Shown here in pieces: positions 1 to 7,479 of a DNA stretch of 13,179 nucleotides. Made by a program: the position numbers and the translations under genes. The DNA comes from JBDKGH01 sp039798265. Lineage in GTDB: Bacteria; Bacteroidota; Bacteroidia; Flavobacteriales_D; Sanyastnellaceae. The notes under the pieces were generated by a model. It was not told where the DNA came from. It made no database searches and saw nothing but the letters and a program-made list of their open reading frames with translations. Location: NCBI GenBank assembly GCA_039798265.1, contig JBDKGH010000021.1, positions 1 through 13,179 on the forward strand. The letters run 5' to 3'. Each line of letters begins with the position of its first letter. Position 1 is the stretch's first letter.

Positions 1-618
1 ATGTAGTAATATAGTGTTGCTCTATCCAAATAAAACACCAAGAAAAAGCCAAAAGGCATAACTGCATTCATGACCAATTATAGTGCTGAAGAAAAATGCT
101 TCAAATAATTGGTTAAACTAAGGTGGTCCAACCGATTTGTATATTCAGAATGTGGCTGCACGGATTCCATTAAAGGAAGAACTTGGCATCAAAGACAGAG
201 CAAATCATGAAAACATGATGATTCCTGTGCCGATAATGTGATGTTCCATATAATCAAGATTCCGATTTCAGTTGCCTTTGGGATTATATATCAGAACAGA
301 ACAGTACAACAAAAAAGAAAAACGCAAACTGCCTCGTGAGCGGGTGAGCAGAAAGTATTGTGAAAAAGTGTTGAGTTTGATGAGGGCAAAATGGGTGATT
401 CTATATCAGGTAAAAAAGGCTGTATGAAAGGTTCGAAAAGATTAGTGATCGCGGATGTGGTAAGTCTATCGAGCTATCAGGACCACGGAATCAGCAATCG
501 AAACGCACGTCTAAGATCTGGAGATCACGGAAACAGCCTGTAAAATGATAATATGATATAAGGATGAAATCCATCAATCTTACGGGAATCATTTTCAAAG
601 ACACCATTCTATGTTTCT
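1..618. other. Gene-free stretch, possibly decayed coding DNA
   Basis: No intact gene is visible. Short open stretches without a start or recognisable family occur on the plus strand. One runs about 254-425 and reads as a lysine/arginine-rich peptide containing RKLPRERVSRKYCEKV before a TGA. Another runs about 122-237 and contains YIQNVAARIPLKEELGIKD. Both look somewhat protein-like and are broken by stops, which would fit a decayed gene, but no family could be assigned. An imperfect 15-bp direct repeat (13 of 15 matching) lies at 481-495 and 523-537. The 11-mer GATCGCGGATG at 447-457 recurs at 663-673 at the end of the REP-like repeat, so the repeat family may once have extended here. No RNA gene was seen. 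Confidence 0.3.
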
Positions 619-666
619 GGGATTGAAAATCCCAACTTTGTCAACCCCGACCCCAAGTCGGGGATC
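619..666. repeat. REP-like palindromic repeat, copy 1
   Basis: This 48-bp unit matches 705-752 at 45 of 48 positions. It contains two perfect small hairpins: GGGATT/AATCCC around a GAA loop (619-633), and CCCCGAC/GTCGGGG around a CCCAA loop (645-663). Just downstream, GGATGCT (669-675) and AGCATCC (689-695) can form a third stem, so the repeat module may be longer than 48 bp. Short palindromic intergenic repeats of this kind are known in bacteria as REP or BIME elements. Assignment to that class is inference, because copy number in the genome cannot be seen. Confidence 0.7.
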
Positions 667-704
667 GCGGATGCTGCTCGTGAAAGATAGCATCCTAGCT
701 ACCG

Positions 705-752
705 GGGATTGAAAATCCCAGCTTTGTCAACCCCGACCCCATGTCTGGGATC
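705..752. repeat. REP-like palindromic repeat, copy 2
   Basis: This is the second copy, in direct orientation, 38 bp after the end of copy 1. Three substitutions separate the copies. The first hairpin (GGGATT/AATCCC, 705-719) is intact. The second (CCCCGAC at 731-737 with GTCTGGG at 743-749) has one mismatch. The sequence after the copy (GATCACCGATGC) still resembles what follows copy 1 (GATCGCGGATGC), so similarity extends weakly beyond the 48 bp. Confidence 0.7.
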
Positions 753-781
753 ACCGATGCGGCCGGAACTATGATAAAACG

Positions 782-802
782 AAAAAAAAAGGCGCAGCCT
801 TT
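782..802 (-). terminator. Possible small terminator hairpin on the minus strand
   Basis: AAAGGC (788-793) and GCCTTT (797-802) form a 6-bp stem around GCA. Read on the minus strand, the stem runs directly into a T tract and so has the shape of a weak rho-independent terminator. No minus-strand gene lies to the right for it to serve, so it may be coincidental or may stop antisense transcription. Low confidence. Confidence 0.22.
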
Positions 803-810
803 AACTTAAA

Positions 811-849
811 AATTTTTCATTTTCATTTTAATTTTTCATTTCCATTTTA
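811..849. repeat. 19-bp tandem repeat in a G-poor tract
   Basis: Two tandem copies of AATTTTTCATTTTCATTTTA (811-830 and 830-849) share one base and differ at one position. They lie in a stretch from about 800 to 926 with only three G residues on the plus strand. That stretch also contains a run of 12 T (914-925) followed by C and 8 A (927-934). TTCTTTTTTTT (911-921) can pair with AAAAAAAAGAA (927-937). The tract sits directly upstream of the first gene. Its function is unknown. Confidence 0.55.
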
Positions 850-993
850 CACACTTCACATTTCCCCCTCCATTTTCGTTTTTAATTTTTACTTGTTACT
901 TATTATTTCGTTCTTTTTTTTTTTTCAAAAAAAAGAAGGGCTTTTTCGTTTTAGATTGTATCTTAGGTGATTAACCTCTAACCACTACTACGC

Positions 994-2673
994 TTGAGAT
1001 CATTTCTATTCGCCATTATTGTTATTTTTTGCAATCACCTCTTTGCACAAACACCTTTTGAACTTAATACACTTATTGAATCAAAAAGCAGTGTAGAACA
1101 TATAACTCCTTTGGGAGAAAATTTTCTAGTTCAACTCAGAGGTGGTCATCCGTTGTACAACTCCTATCACTATCAATGCCTCAATACAAGTGGCGAGTTG
1201 GTATGGGAACTGAATGATGGTTTTACTTACATGCAACACACGCAAGCTTGCGTTCGTGACGATGGTTCAGTGGTCATCTTTAACTTCGATAATGGCTGCG
1301 ATTATATTTCCAGTGCTTTTGAAGTATTGATCGTTAATGCTCAAGGTGACATCATTAATCAATGGGTTTTTTCGGATATAGATAATTCACCATTGGTTGC
1401 TGAGTACACGTTAATGACCGCATTAGCCAATCAAAATACCCTAGCCATCGGTTCGCAGCAAGGCCTGCAATTGTTTGATTTAAACACAGGAACTTTAGGG
1501 CCTATCATTCCAGTGGATTCGGATGTTATGCCACTCGAAATAGTGGTAATGGATCAAGAACAACTGGTTTTTTATAATGGACTAAAGGCTGTTATCATCA
1601 ACTGGATGTCTTCGGCCACCACGAGTTTTGATTTCGTTCAGCCTACTCAAAAACTCTCACTGCACGGTGAAGCGTTTTATGCCATTGAAAATATGGCCAT
1701 TCGGAAGTATTCGCTAGATGGTGTTGTCCTCGAAACATATACGTTGAATGAGGGAACATTCATTGCTCATAGCACATGGAATTCAAACGTATTGATGGCA
1801 ATTGTTAGTCATCCGACTGCATGGGAGGAAGCGAAAATTTTTAGTGAAACATTAAGTGAATTGGGGAGCTTCGAAATAGTAGATTCTCATTTATTTGACA
1901 TCAGCACTTTTGAAAATGCAGGTGATCAATATTGGCTGGGCGGCACCAATAGAACCTTGGATAATAGCGGCTGGAGAGCGGTTGTCAAATCTTATCCATT
2001 TTTTAGCGAACCGTTCATCACTCAGCAGGATATCGGCGTTACAGATGTTCAATTTAGTAATTTGCATTTCATAGCAACGCAAGGAGCAGCGCCACCAAAT
2101 ATTTTATACGCTTTGGTAGGCGACATAGAAGTATCGGTGACTAATTTTTCGGAGAATACAGTTCAGGATTGGTCCGTGCATTATAATCTACCCATTTTTT
2201 TTCCACCTCCTTTTTGCTCGAGTGCGGTGGATTTTCGGACAAGTACCACCGCTATTGAAGTGGGGCAAACGAGCTCCATCACTATGTTGAATGTGCCATT
2301 GACTTATGCCTATAATTTGGAAGATCAGGAAGTGACCAATTTTTCCTATTGCATTTCTTCTCTCGGCCCTAACAACTTCTTAGACGATTACCCCGACAAT
2401 GATTCCTTTTGCATCGAAAGTTCAGCGATCTACACGGGTGTGAAAGAAATGGATGCTCTTGGCTTTTCTTATCTAATCCAAGAAGAATCCATTCAACTCA
2501 CCTGCAACGACGCCATTCAATATGTGCTAGTTGACATGCAAGGCCGTGTGATTGATTTAGGTAAAAAGTCAAAAGGCACCAACACCATTTCTACCCAAGC
2601 ACTTTCATCGGGTATTTACGCAATCACCCTTTGGAATCAGCAGTTTTCGAAAACTATACGTTTTTCTAAATAA
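994..2673 (+). CDS. Secreted protein with T9SS C-terminal sorting domain (paralog 1)
   Basis: This is a 559-residue secreted protein of unknown function. Residues 1-18 are a Sec signal peptide (hydrophobic FLFAIIVIF, probable cleavage after LFA before QTP). The body to about 340 is rich in short beta-strand-like segments with GDxxLGG-type turns and could be a beta-propeller, though this is not proven. Residues about 376-475 resemble an Ig-like/CARDB-type domain with cysteines 408, 453 and 473. Residues 483-559 form a type A T9SS sorting domain (VDMQGRVIDL, then SSGIYAITL and a Lys-rich end), which in this family is removed during export. The start is TTG; an in-frame TAA at 979-981 excludes an earlier start and only this start keeps the full signal peptide. 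The next gene is a paralog 8 bp downstream with the same three-cysteine layout, so the two are probably co-transcribed. No clear -7 box was found upstream. Confidence 0.85.
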   Translation: MRSFLFAIIVIFCNHLFAQTPFELNTLIESKSSVEHITPLGENFLVQLRGGHPLYNSYHYQCLNTSGELVWELNDGFTYMQHTQACVRDDGSVVIFNFDNGCDYISSAFEVLIVNAQGDIINQWVFSDIDNSPLVAEYTLMTALANQNTLAIGSQQGLQLFDLNTGTLGPIIPVDSDVMPLEIVVMDQEQLVFYNGLKAVIINWMSSATTSFDFVQPTQKLSLHGEAFYAIENMAIRKYSLDGVVLETYTLNEGTFIAHSTWNSNVLMAIVSHPTAWEEAKIFSETLSELGSFEIVDSHLFDISTFENAGDQYWLGGTNRTLDNSGWRAVVKSYPFFSEPFITQQDIGVTDVQFSNLHFIATQGAAPPNILYALVGDIEVSVTNFSENTVQDWSVHYNLPIFFPPPFCSSAVDFRTSTTAIEVGQTSSITMLNVPLTYAYNLEDQEVTNFSYCISSLGPNNFLDDYPDNDSFCIESSAIYTGVKEMDALGFSYLIQEESIQLTCNDAIQYVLVDMQGRVIDLGKKSKGTNTISTQALSSGIYAITLWNQQFSKTIRFSK

Positions 2674-2681
2674 AGAAAGAG

Positions 2682-4376
2682 ATGAAAAAAGTACTACTCC
2701 TTATGCTACTTGTTGAATGCTTCGTGCACAAGGCAAATGGGCAGTTGACAGAAGTGCAATACTCTTCTACTCAAAACATGCACTACACGCGTGTAGAAAA
2801 GAGTGCTGATGGTTATTACGCTTTCGGGTTGGGAAATAATTCATCGTATCTAGACGCCCCGTATTTGGCCAAATTTTCTTCCAATACCTTGACCACTGGA
2901 ATTGAAAATTTGCCTATTACACTGGTGGACTATATTCGTGTAAACGACACCTTGGAATATGGTCTAAGTGCATTTCCCGCTTGCGATTTTTCTTCGGTGG
3001 CAACCTACATGTTTGCTTCTGTGGTGGAGTTTGATGGAAATTTGAATGAAGAAAACACCTTCAGTTTTTCAGGTGAAAATCTTAACTCTTATTTGAGGCC
3101 ACAATTGCACTTGGTGAACGATTCTCTCCTGCTCATTTATGGCGGTCAATATGTTTACACCATGAACCTGCATTCTCAAGAATTTGTCGAAGGTTTTTTA
3201 AATGTTTTTCCTTCCGACTACCATGCGGTGAGTATAGGTAATAATGAAGTGGTGCTTTACAACGAAGGGTACATCTATCGTTTGAACGTCCTCACTCTTG
3301 AAGTAATTTTATTAGCGGAGACCAACACCCTTCAATCTTTGGCTTGGAGCGCCCCGCATCAAGTTCGATTGTTCGATAGTTATGTAGCGCTTTATGATGA
3401 TCAAGAAGTGCAACTGGCGAGTTTCATTTTTCCCTCATCTGAGCTTTCTACTGCACAAGTAATAGTAGAGAATGGTACCATAAAAGTGATGACCGAAGAG
3501 GTGAATGATCATTCGAAAAGGGTTTACACCTTCGATCTCAATCTCAATTTGCTCGAAACTTTGCTTCTCGACGATGCGGATGAATTAAATGTAGAGTATT
3601 TTTTATGGCTAGAAGATCGTGTTTTTTTAGCAGGTAATCGACGTCCCAATAGTAACTGTCATCAACTAAATTTTCGGTATAACGATTTTAATGGACAGGT
3701 CATTTCTCCGAGAACAGAAGATGTTTCAATAGATAATGTTCAGGTGAATAATATTCATACCATTATCAATAGTTTCCCGTCGGGCGTTTTTTCGATGGTG
3801 GTTAGAGGTGATGTTCAAGTTACGGTAACAAACCATTCTGATGTGCCGGTTTCTTCTTATTGGTTGACATGGCAGGTATTCGAACAAGCAAATGGAATGA
3901 CTCCGGAATGCCACATAGGGGAAGGGATACGCTTCAATCAACCCTTCCAAGAATTGGCACCGGGCCAAACTCTTACTTTATCCTATAATAACACCTTTAT
4001 CGGATCATTTTGGCCTCAAAGCGTAGGCACTACTTTCAATCATGTATTTTGTATCACTTCATTAGCCCCAAATCAGTTCATCGATAAAGATCAATCTAAT
4101 GATACGTATTGCGCACAGATTGAGCATGTCATCACATCCGTTGAAGAATTGAATACGGGATCATTCGTGCTCCAAAAACTAAACGGATCATGGCTATGCA
4201 CCAACGTGCGTGGCGCACAAATTGAATTATTCGACCTCACAGGACGATTGTTACTCCGAACTAGAAGTACAGAAGATCAATTCTTTTTACCTGAAGTAAA
4301 AGAAAACGCGACATTCACTTTGGTGCGAATTACCAAAGGCGAAGAACAACTGGTTCAGAAATTAAGCGACTTTTAA
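2682..4376 (+). CDS. Secreted protein with T9SS-like C-terminal domain (paralog 2)
   Basis: This is a 564-residue homolog of the preceding gene. It starts at ATG after a purine-rich AGAAAGAG spacer. Residues 1-20 are a signal peptide (KKVLLLMLLVECF, probable cut after ANG before QLT). The alignable block is DVSIDNVQVNNIH, then RGDVQVTVTN, then FCITSLAPNQFID (456-468). It matches DIGVTDVQFSNLH, VGDIEVSVTN and YCISSLGPNNFLD of paralog 1. Cysteines 410, 457 and 477 keep the same spacing (the last two are exactly 20 apart in both). Residues 487-564 look like a T9SS sorting domain (IELFDLTGRLLLR) but lack the usual GxYxI strand, so this copy is more divergent. Likely role: an extracellular or cell-surface protein, function unknown. 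The gene overlaps the convergent desaturase by 15 bp. Confidence 0.82.
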   Translation: MKKVLLLMLLVECFVHKANGQLTEVQYSSTQNMHYTRVEKSADGYYAFGLGNNSSYLDAPYLAKFSSNTLTTGIENLPITLVDYIRVNDTLEYGLSAFPACDFSSVATYMFASVVEFDGNLNEENTFSFSGENLNSYLRPQLHLVNDSLLLIYGGQYVYTMNLHSQEFVEGFLNVFPSDYHAVSIGNNEVVLYNEGYIYRLNVLTLEVILLAETNTLQSLAWSAPHQVRLFDSYVALYDDQEVQLASFIFPSSELSTAQVIVENGTIKVMTEEVNDHSKRVYTFDLNLNLLETLLLDDADELNVEYFLWLEDRVFLAGNRRPNSNCHQLNFRYNDFNGQVISPRTEDVSIDNVQVNNIHTIINSFPSGVFSMVVRGDVQVTVTNHSDVPVSSYWLTWQVFEQANGMTPECHIGEGIRFNQPFQELAPGQTLTLSYNNTFIGSFWPQSVGTTFNHVFCITSLAPNQFIDKDQSNDTYCAQIEHVITSVEELNTGSFVLQKLNGSWLCTNVRGAQIELFDLTGRLLLRTRSTEDQFFLPEVKENATFTLVRITKGEEQLVQKLSDF

Positions 4377-5441
4377 GGGAGGATTACCCAACCAACGCAA
4401 ATAGGCAATGTGCGATTTCATCGCCATCCCAAACGTGCGATATACATTGTACCTCACTCCATGGCGCTCACAAACTTTGGCGATAATGGGTTGTATGTCT
4501 CGGTAATGAACGTGACTAATGCCAGGCACCAAATGGTGAATCACCTGAAAGTTGAGACCGCCCAACATCCAGTTGGCCACACCACTGGCTGGCGCAAAAT
4601 CGGCTGTTGTTTTGATCTGATGAATAGCCCACTCATCTTCTATAGAAAGGGTCTTGTTATTGGCATCATGAAAATCGGTCGCCTCTACCGCATGCGCCAT
4701 TTGAAACACTAACGAAAGTGTTAACCCAAAAATCGCATTAAAGAATAAGTAGCCGATGATAAAAGGCTTGAAGCCCAACATCATAATGGGGACAACAATA
4801 TAGAATGCGATATAAAAGGCTTTTGAAACCCAAAATATAATGTGCTCCGAAAGTGGAATTCTCATCGGCGTGCCTGATACTGATCGTTTAAAATACTTGT
4901 CAGAGTCCGTTAATAGCGCCCATAAGATGGTACTGATGGCATATAAGAAAAACATGTACACGTGCTGGTACCGATGAATTTTTTTATGTGGCTGCGACTC
5001 ACAGTGGCGAAGCACAGGCACTTTCATAATGTCATCATCAATTCCATCGATGTTGGTAAAAGTGTGGTGAATGCGGTTGTGTTTCAGCTTCCAGATGTAC
5101 TGATTACTGCCCAATAAATTCATGCTGTAACTCATCACCTCGTTAAGCGCATGACTGCTGCTGTAACTGCCGTGACACGCGTCGTGCATTACGTTAAAAC
5201 CTATCAAGGCCATCACTAACCCAAATAAGCCGGATAGCAAAAAGGAAATCCATCCGATGGGTAATACAAATACGATGAGGATATACAAGCTAAAAAAAGC
5301 CGTAAGCAGTATTATGCTTTTTGAAAACAACCTCCAGTCGCCAGTGCGCTTGCGGTTGGTGCTTTTAAAGTATTGATCGATCTCAGAAAGCAAGTCATCA
5401 TAAAAGGGACTTCCTTTCGCTGCAAATTGGGCTTTATTCAA
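4362..5441 (-). CDS. Membrane fatty-acid desaturase (acyl-CoA/acyl-lipid type)
   Basis: This is a 359-residue integral membrane di-iron desaturase that introduces a double bond into a fatty acyl chain, so it probably tunes membrane fluidity. All three histidine boxes are present: HDACH (86-90), HNRIHH (121-126) and QVIHH (299-303). The QxxHH form of the third box is typical of front-end and linoleoyl-CoA-type desaturases. There is no N-terminal cytochrome b5 domain, so electrons presumably come from a separate ferredoxin or cytochrome. Hydrophobic segments lie near 41-60, 63-83, 162-178, 203-224 and 226-246. The start is TTG; an in-frame TAG lies six codons upstream and no other start codon occurs before the first histidine box. 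The gene lies 52 bp after the O-methyltransferase and may share its transcript. A weak local promoter (TTTG at 5486-5489, GTTCTTTG at 5460-5467, minus strand) is possible. Substrate and regiospecificity cannot be read from the sequence. Confidence 0.9.
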   Translation of the reverse strand: MNKAQFAAKGSPFYDDLLSEIDQYFKSTNRKRTGDWRLFSKSIILLTAFFSLYILIVFVLPIGWISFLLSGLFGLVMALIGFNVMHDACHGSYSSSHALNEVMSYSMNLLGSNQYIWKLKHNRIHHTFTNIDGIDDDIMKVPVLRHCESQPHKKIHRYQHVYMFFLYAISTILWALLTDSDKYFKRSVSGTPMRIPLSEHIIFWVSKAFYIAFYIVVPIMMLGFKPFIIGYLFFNAIFGLTLSLVFQMAHAVEATDFHDANNKTLSIEDEWAIHQIKTTADFAPASGVANWMLGGLNFQVIHHLVPGISHVHYRDIQPIIAKVCERHGVRYNVYRTFGMAMKSHIAYLRWLGNPPLKVA

Positions 5442-5493
5442 GTGACAACAGGTTTCCTACAAAGAACGGCAACAAATCCGTTCAACAAACGAA

Positions 5494-6135
5494 TTATTTT
5501 TTTCGCACCATCATAAGTCCATCACGAAGGGATAGCAAAACGTTTTCTACCCGCTCATCTTCAGTGATGCGTTTGTTCAATTGCTGGAGTACTTGGGTTT
5601 CTAAATCTTTTGGTGCCGCGGGGTGTATCACCTTACCGCTCCAGAGCACATTATCGATCAGTATAACGGCTCCCGAGGGCAGAGCAGGTACAAGCATTTC
5701 ATAATAGTCGAGATAACGATCTTTGTCCGCATCCATAAATACGAGATCATATCTGTTGTCCATCGTTTTCAGTAGTTCAAACGCATCTCCGTACACGCAT
5801 TTGATCTGATGGGCAAAGGCAGATTGGGCAATGTACTTTTGATGTATCCAATTCAACTCGTCATTGATGTCCATCGTGATGAGCTCGCCATTCTCCGCCA
5901 ATCCTTCAGCTAAACAAAGAGCGCTGTATCCGGTATATGTCCCAATCTCTAATATGCGTTTGGGACGAAGCATCTTCGAAATCATGCTCAAATAACGGCC
6001 TTGTACATGCCCACTGAGCATACGCGGCATCACTACTTTTTGCCATGTTTCTCTGGTCAGGGCTTGTAAGAGCTCAGATTCACCGCGGGTGTGCTGTTCA
6101 GTGTACTGTTCTATTTCTTCGGGTAAAAAATGCAT
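5494..6135 (-). CDS. SAM-dependent O-methyltransferase (COMT/CCoAOMT family)
   Basis: This is a 213-residue class I methyltransferase of the cation-dependent catechol/caffeoyl-CoA O-methyltransferase family. Residue numbers here count from an upstream TTG at 6156; subtract 7 for the ATG start. The SAM-binding motif I is ILEIGTYTG (68-76). MDADKDRY (141-148) and IDNVLWSGKV (167-176) carry the likely metal ligands Asp142, Asp168 and Asn169. These correspond to the ligands known in the family. Substrates in bacteria are usually small catechols, and the one here is unknown. The ATG at 6135 is preferred over the TTG at 6156 because that TTG lies inside a TAnnTTTG promoter box, so a transcript from this promoter would not include it. 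The gene is divergent from mscS and followed by the desaturase. Confidence 0.88.
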   Translation of the reverse strand: MHFLPEEIEQYTEQHTRGESELLQALTRETWQKVVMPRMLSGHVQGRYLSMISKMLRPKRILEIGTYTGYSALCLAEGLAENGELITMDINDELNWIHQKYIAQSAFAHQIKCVYGDAFELLKTMDNRYDLVFMDADKDRYLDYYEMLVPALPSGAVILIDNVLWSGKVIHPAAPKDLETQVLQQLNKRITEDERVENVLLSLRDGLMMVRKK

Positions 6136-6153
6136 GGCAAATGAAATGGAGCG

Positions 6154-6161
6154 CAAAGGTA
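6154..6161 (-). promoter_or_regulatory. Minus-strand -7 box for the O-methyltransferase
   Basis: Read on the minus strand this is TACCTTTG, an exact match to the Bacteroidota -7 consensus TAnnTTTG. It forms one arm of a perfect 10-bp inverted repeat (6153-6162 with 6171-6180). Transcription would start near 6150, giving a leader of about 15 nt before the ATG at 6135. No good -33 TTG element was found. Confidence 0.55.
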
Positions 6162-6171
6162 AACTTAGAAT

Positions 6172-6179
6172 TACCTTTG
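6172..6179 (+). promoter_or_regulatory. Plus-strand -7 box for the mechanosensitive channel gene
   Basis: TACCTTTG matches the Bacteroidota -7 consensus exactly and is the mirror copy of the minus-strand box 10 bp away. The predicted transcription start falls at about 6183-6184, at or next to the ATG at 6184, so the mRNA would be leaderless or nearly so. No -33 TTG was found at the usual distance. Confidence 0.55.
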
Positions 6180-6183
6180 CCGC

Positions 6184-7479
6184 ATGAACTTAATGGAGCT
6201 ATCTGATTTATTGCGCGCTTGGCTTACCGACAAAGGCGTAAATGGATCTTTTTTATCTCTGCTGCACCTGCTAGTGGGCTTGGCTATTCTAGCGGCGGCG
6301 TGCGCCCTTGTATGGGCCATTACCCGATTCATTATTATCCGATTGGTAAAAAGAATGGTCACACGCACCCAAGCTACTTGGGATGACCGCCTTTTTGAAA
6401 ACCGCGTTTTCCGCTCACTGGCCCTCATTGTTATTGCGGTGATCATCGCCAATGCAATGCCCATTCTTACACGCGATTATCCTAACTGGTCGGGCTTGTT
6501 AGTAAAGGCCTCCAAAGTGTACATCGTGCTTTCCATCATGTTTGCCATCAATGCTATTCTCAATTCTGTGGTGGGCATATTGGAAGATTTGCAGGAATTG
6601 CGCGATAAGCCCTTGCGCAGCTACAAGCAGGTAACCAAAATTGTGTTTTACCTGGTTGGTATCGTGCTCATTTTGGCCATTGCCTTGGGGCAATCGCCAC
6701 TCTACATTCTCGGTGGATTCGGTGCGGTAACGGCCGTGCTCTTGTTGATCTTCCGCGATCCTATCCTTGGTTTTGTAGCCAGTATTCAAATGAGCGCGAT
6801 CGACCTCGTTCGTATCGGCGATTGGATTACAGTGGATAAATACGGCGCTGATGGAGAGGTAATTGAAATTAACCTAACTACCGTGAAAGTCCGCAACTGG
6901 GATATGACGGTTACCATCGTTCCGAGTTATGCCTTGGTCAGCGAATCGTTTCGCAACTGGCGAGGTATGCAAGAAAGCGAAGGCCGACGCATCAAACGAC
7001 ACTTAAATATTAAAATGTCCAGCATTCGTTTTTGTGACGATCATCTGTTCAATCAACTCTTGCGTATAGAATTAATCAATGGTTACCTCATTGAACGACA
7101 GAAGGAAATCCTGGCTTATAACGCTAATCATAAAGTAGATAAAACGCTTTTGCTCAATGGCAGGCACATGACCAATGTGGGTATTTTTAGAAAATACTTG
7201 GAAGAATACATCGGTAAAAATCCGAACATCAACAAGGAAATGACCTTTATGGTGCGCCAGCTTCAGCCTACTGAAAATGGCTTGCCCATTGAGATTTACG
7301 CTTTTTCAAAAGAAAAAGAACTGGAAGTATTCGAAGCTATTGCTGCGGATATTTTCGACCATATTCTAGCTGCCGTGCCGTTTTTCGAATTGGAAATATT
7401 CCAAAGTCCAAGCGGTAGCGATATGCGCCAACTCACCAATCGCGATAACGAGAAAGAAAGATGGGACGAAAAGATGTAA
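6184..7479 (+). CDS. ybdG: YbdG-like MscS-family mechanosensitive ion channel
   Basis: This is a 431-residue inner-membrane channel of the MscS superfamily that releases solutes when membrane tension rises, as in hypo-osmotic shock. About five hydrophobic segments are visible (22-52, 77-95, 106-133, 151-168, 172-190). They are followed by the pore-lining helix and the signature block LIFRDPILGFVASIQ (188-202), then GDWITVDKYGADG (212-224) and TTVKVRNWD (232-240) of the cytoplasmic beta domain. The later blocks GRRIKR, MTNVG, MTFMVRQL and LPIEIYAF, and a C-terminal QSPSG, resemble E. coli YbdG in order and spacing, and the length is close to that protein. This identification rests on remembered family sequence, not a search. 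Start: ATG directly after the -7 box, with a second Met at codon 4. The end overlaps the next gene by 19 bp. Confidence 0.9.
   Translation: MNLMELSDLLRAWLTDKGVNGSFLSLLHLLVGLAILAAACALVWAITRFIIIRLVKRMVTRTQATWDDRLFENRVFRSLALIVIAVIIANAMPILTRDYPNWSGLLVKASKVYIVLSIMFAINAILNSVVGILEDLQELRDKPLRSYKQVTKIVFYLVGIVLILAIALGQSPLYILGGFGAVTAVLLLIFRDPILGFVASIQMSAIDLVRIGDWITVDKYGADGEVIEINLTTVKVRNWDMTVTIVPSYALVSESFRNWRGMQESEGRRIKRHLNIKMSSIRFCDDHLFNQLLRIELINGYLIERQKEILAYNANHKVDKTLLLNGRHMTNVGIFRKYLEEYIGKNPNINKEMTFMVRQLQPTENGLPIEIYAFSKEKELEVFEAIAADIFDHILAAVPFFELEIFQSPSGSDMRQLTNRDNEKERWDEKM

Noticed and set aside
481..537. Imperfect 15-bp direct repeat (481-495 and 523-537) as an attachment site or iteron
   Set aside because: It is short, has two mismatches, and no integrase or replication gene is nearby; chance is a sufficient explanation.
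619..752. Two similar repeats with a 38-bp gap, considered as a minimal CRISPR array
   Set aside because: Only two copies exist, they differ at three positions, they are longer than typical CRISPR repeats and each contains several hairpins. The sequence between them is itself a palindrome, and no cas gene is near.
6136..6156. Seven-residue N-terminal extension of the O-methyltransferase from a TTG
   Set aside because: The TTG overlaps the TAnnTTTG promoter box, so a transcript from that box would not contain it. The ATG at 6135 gives a normal family N-terminus.
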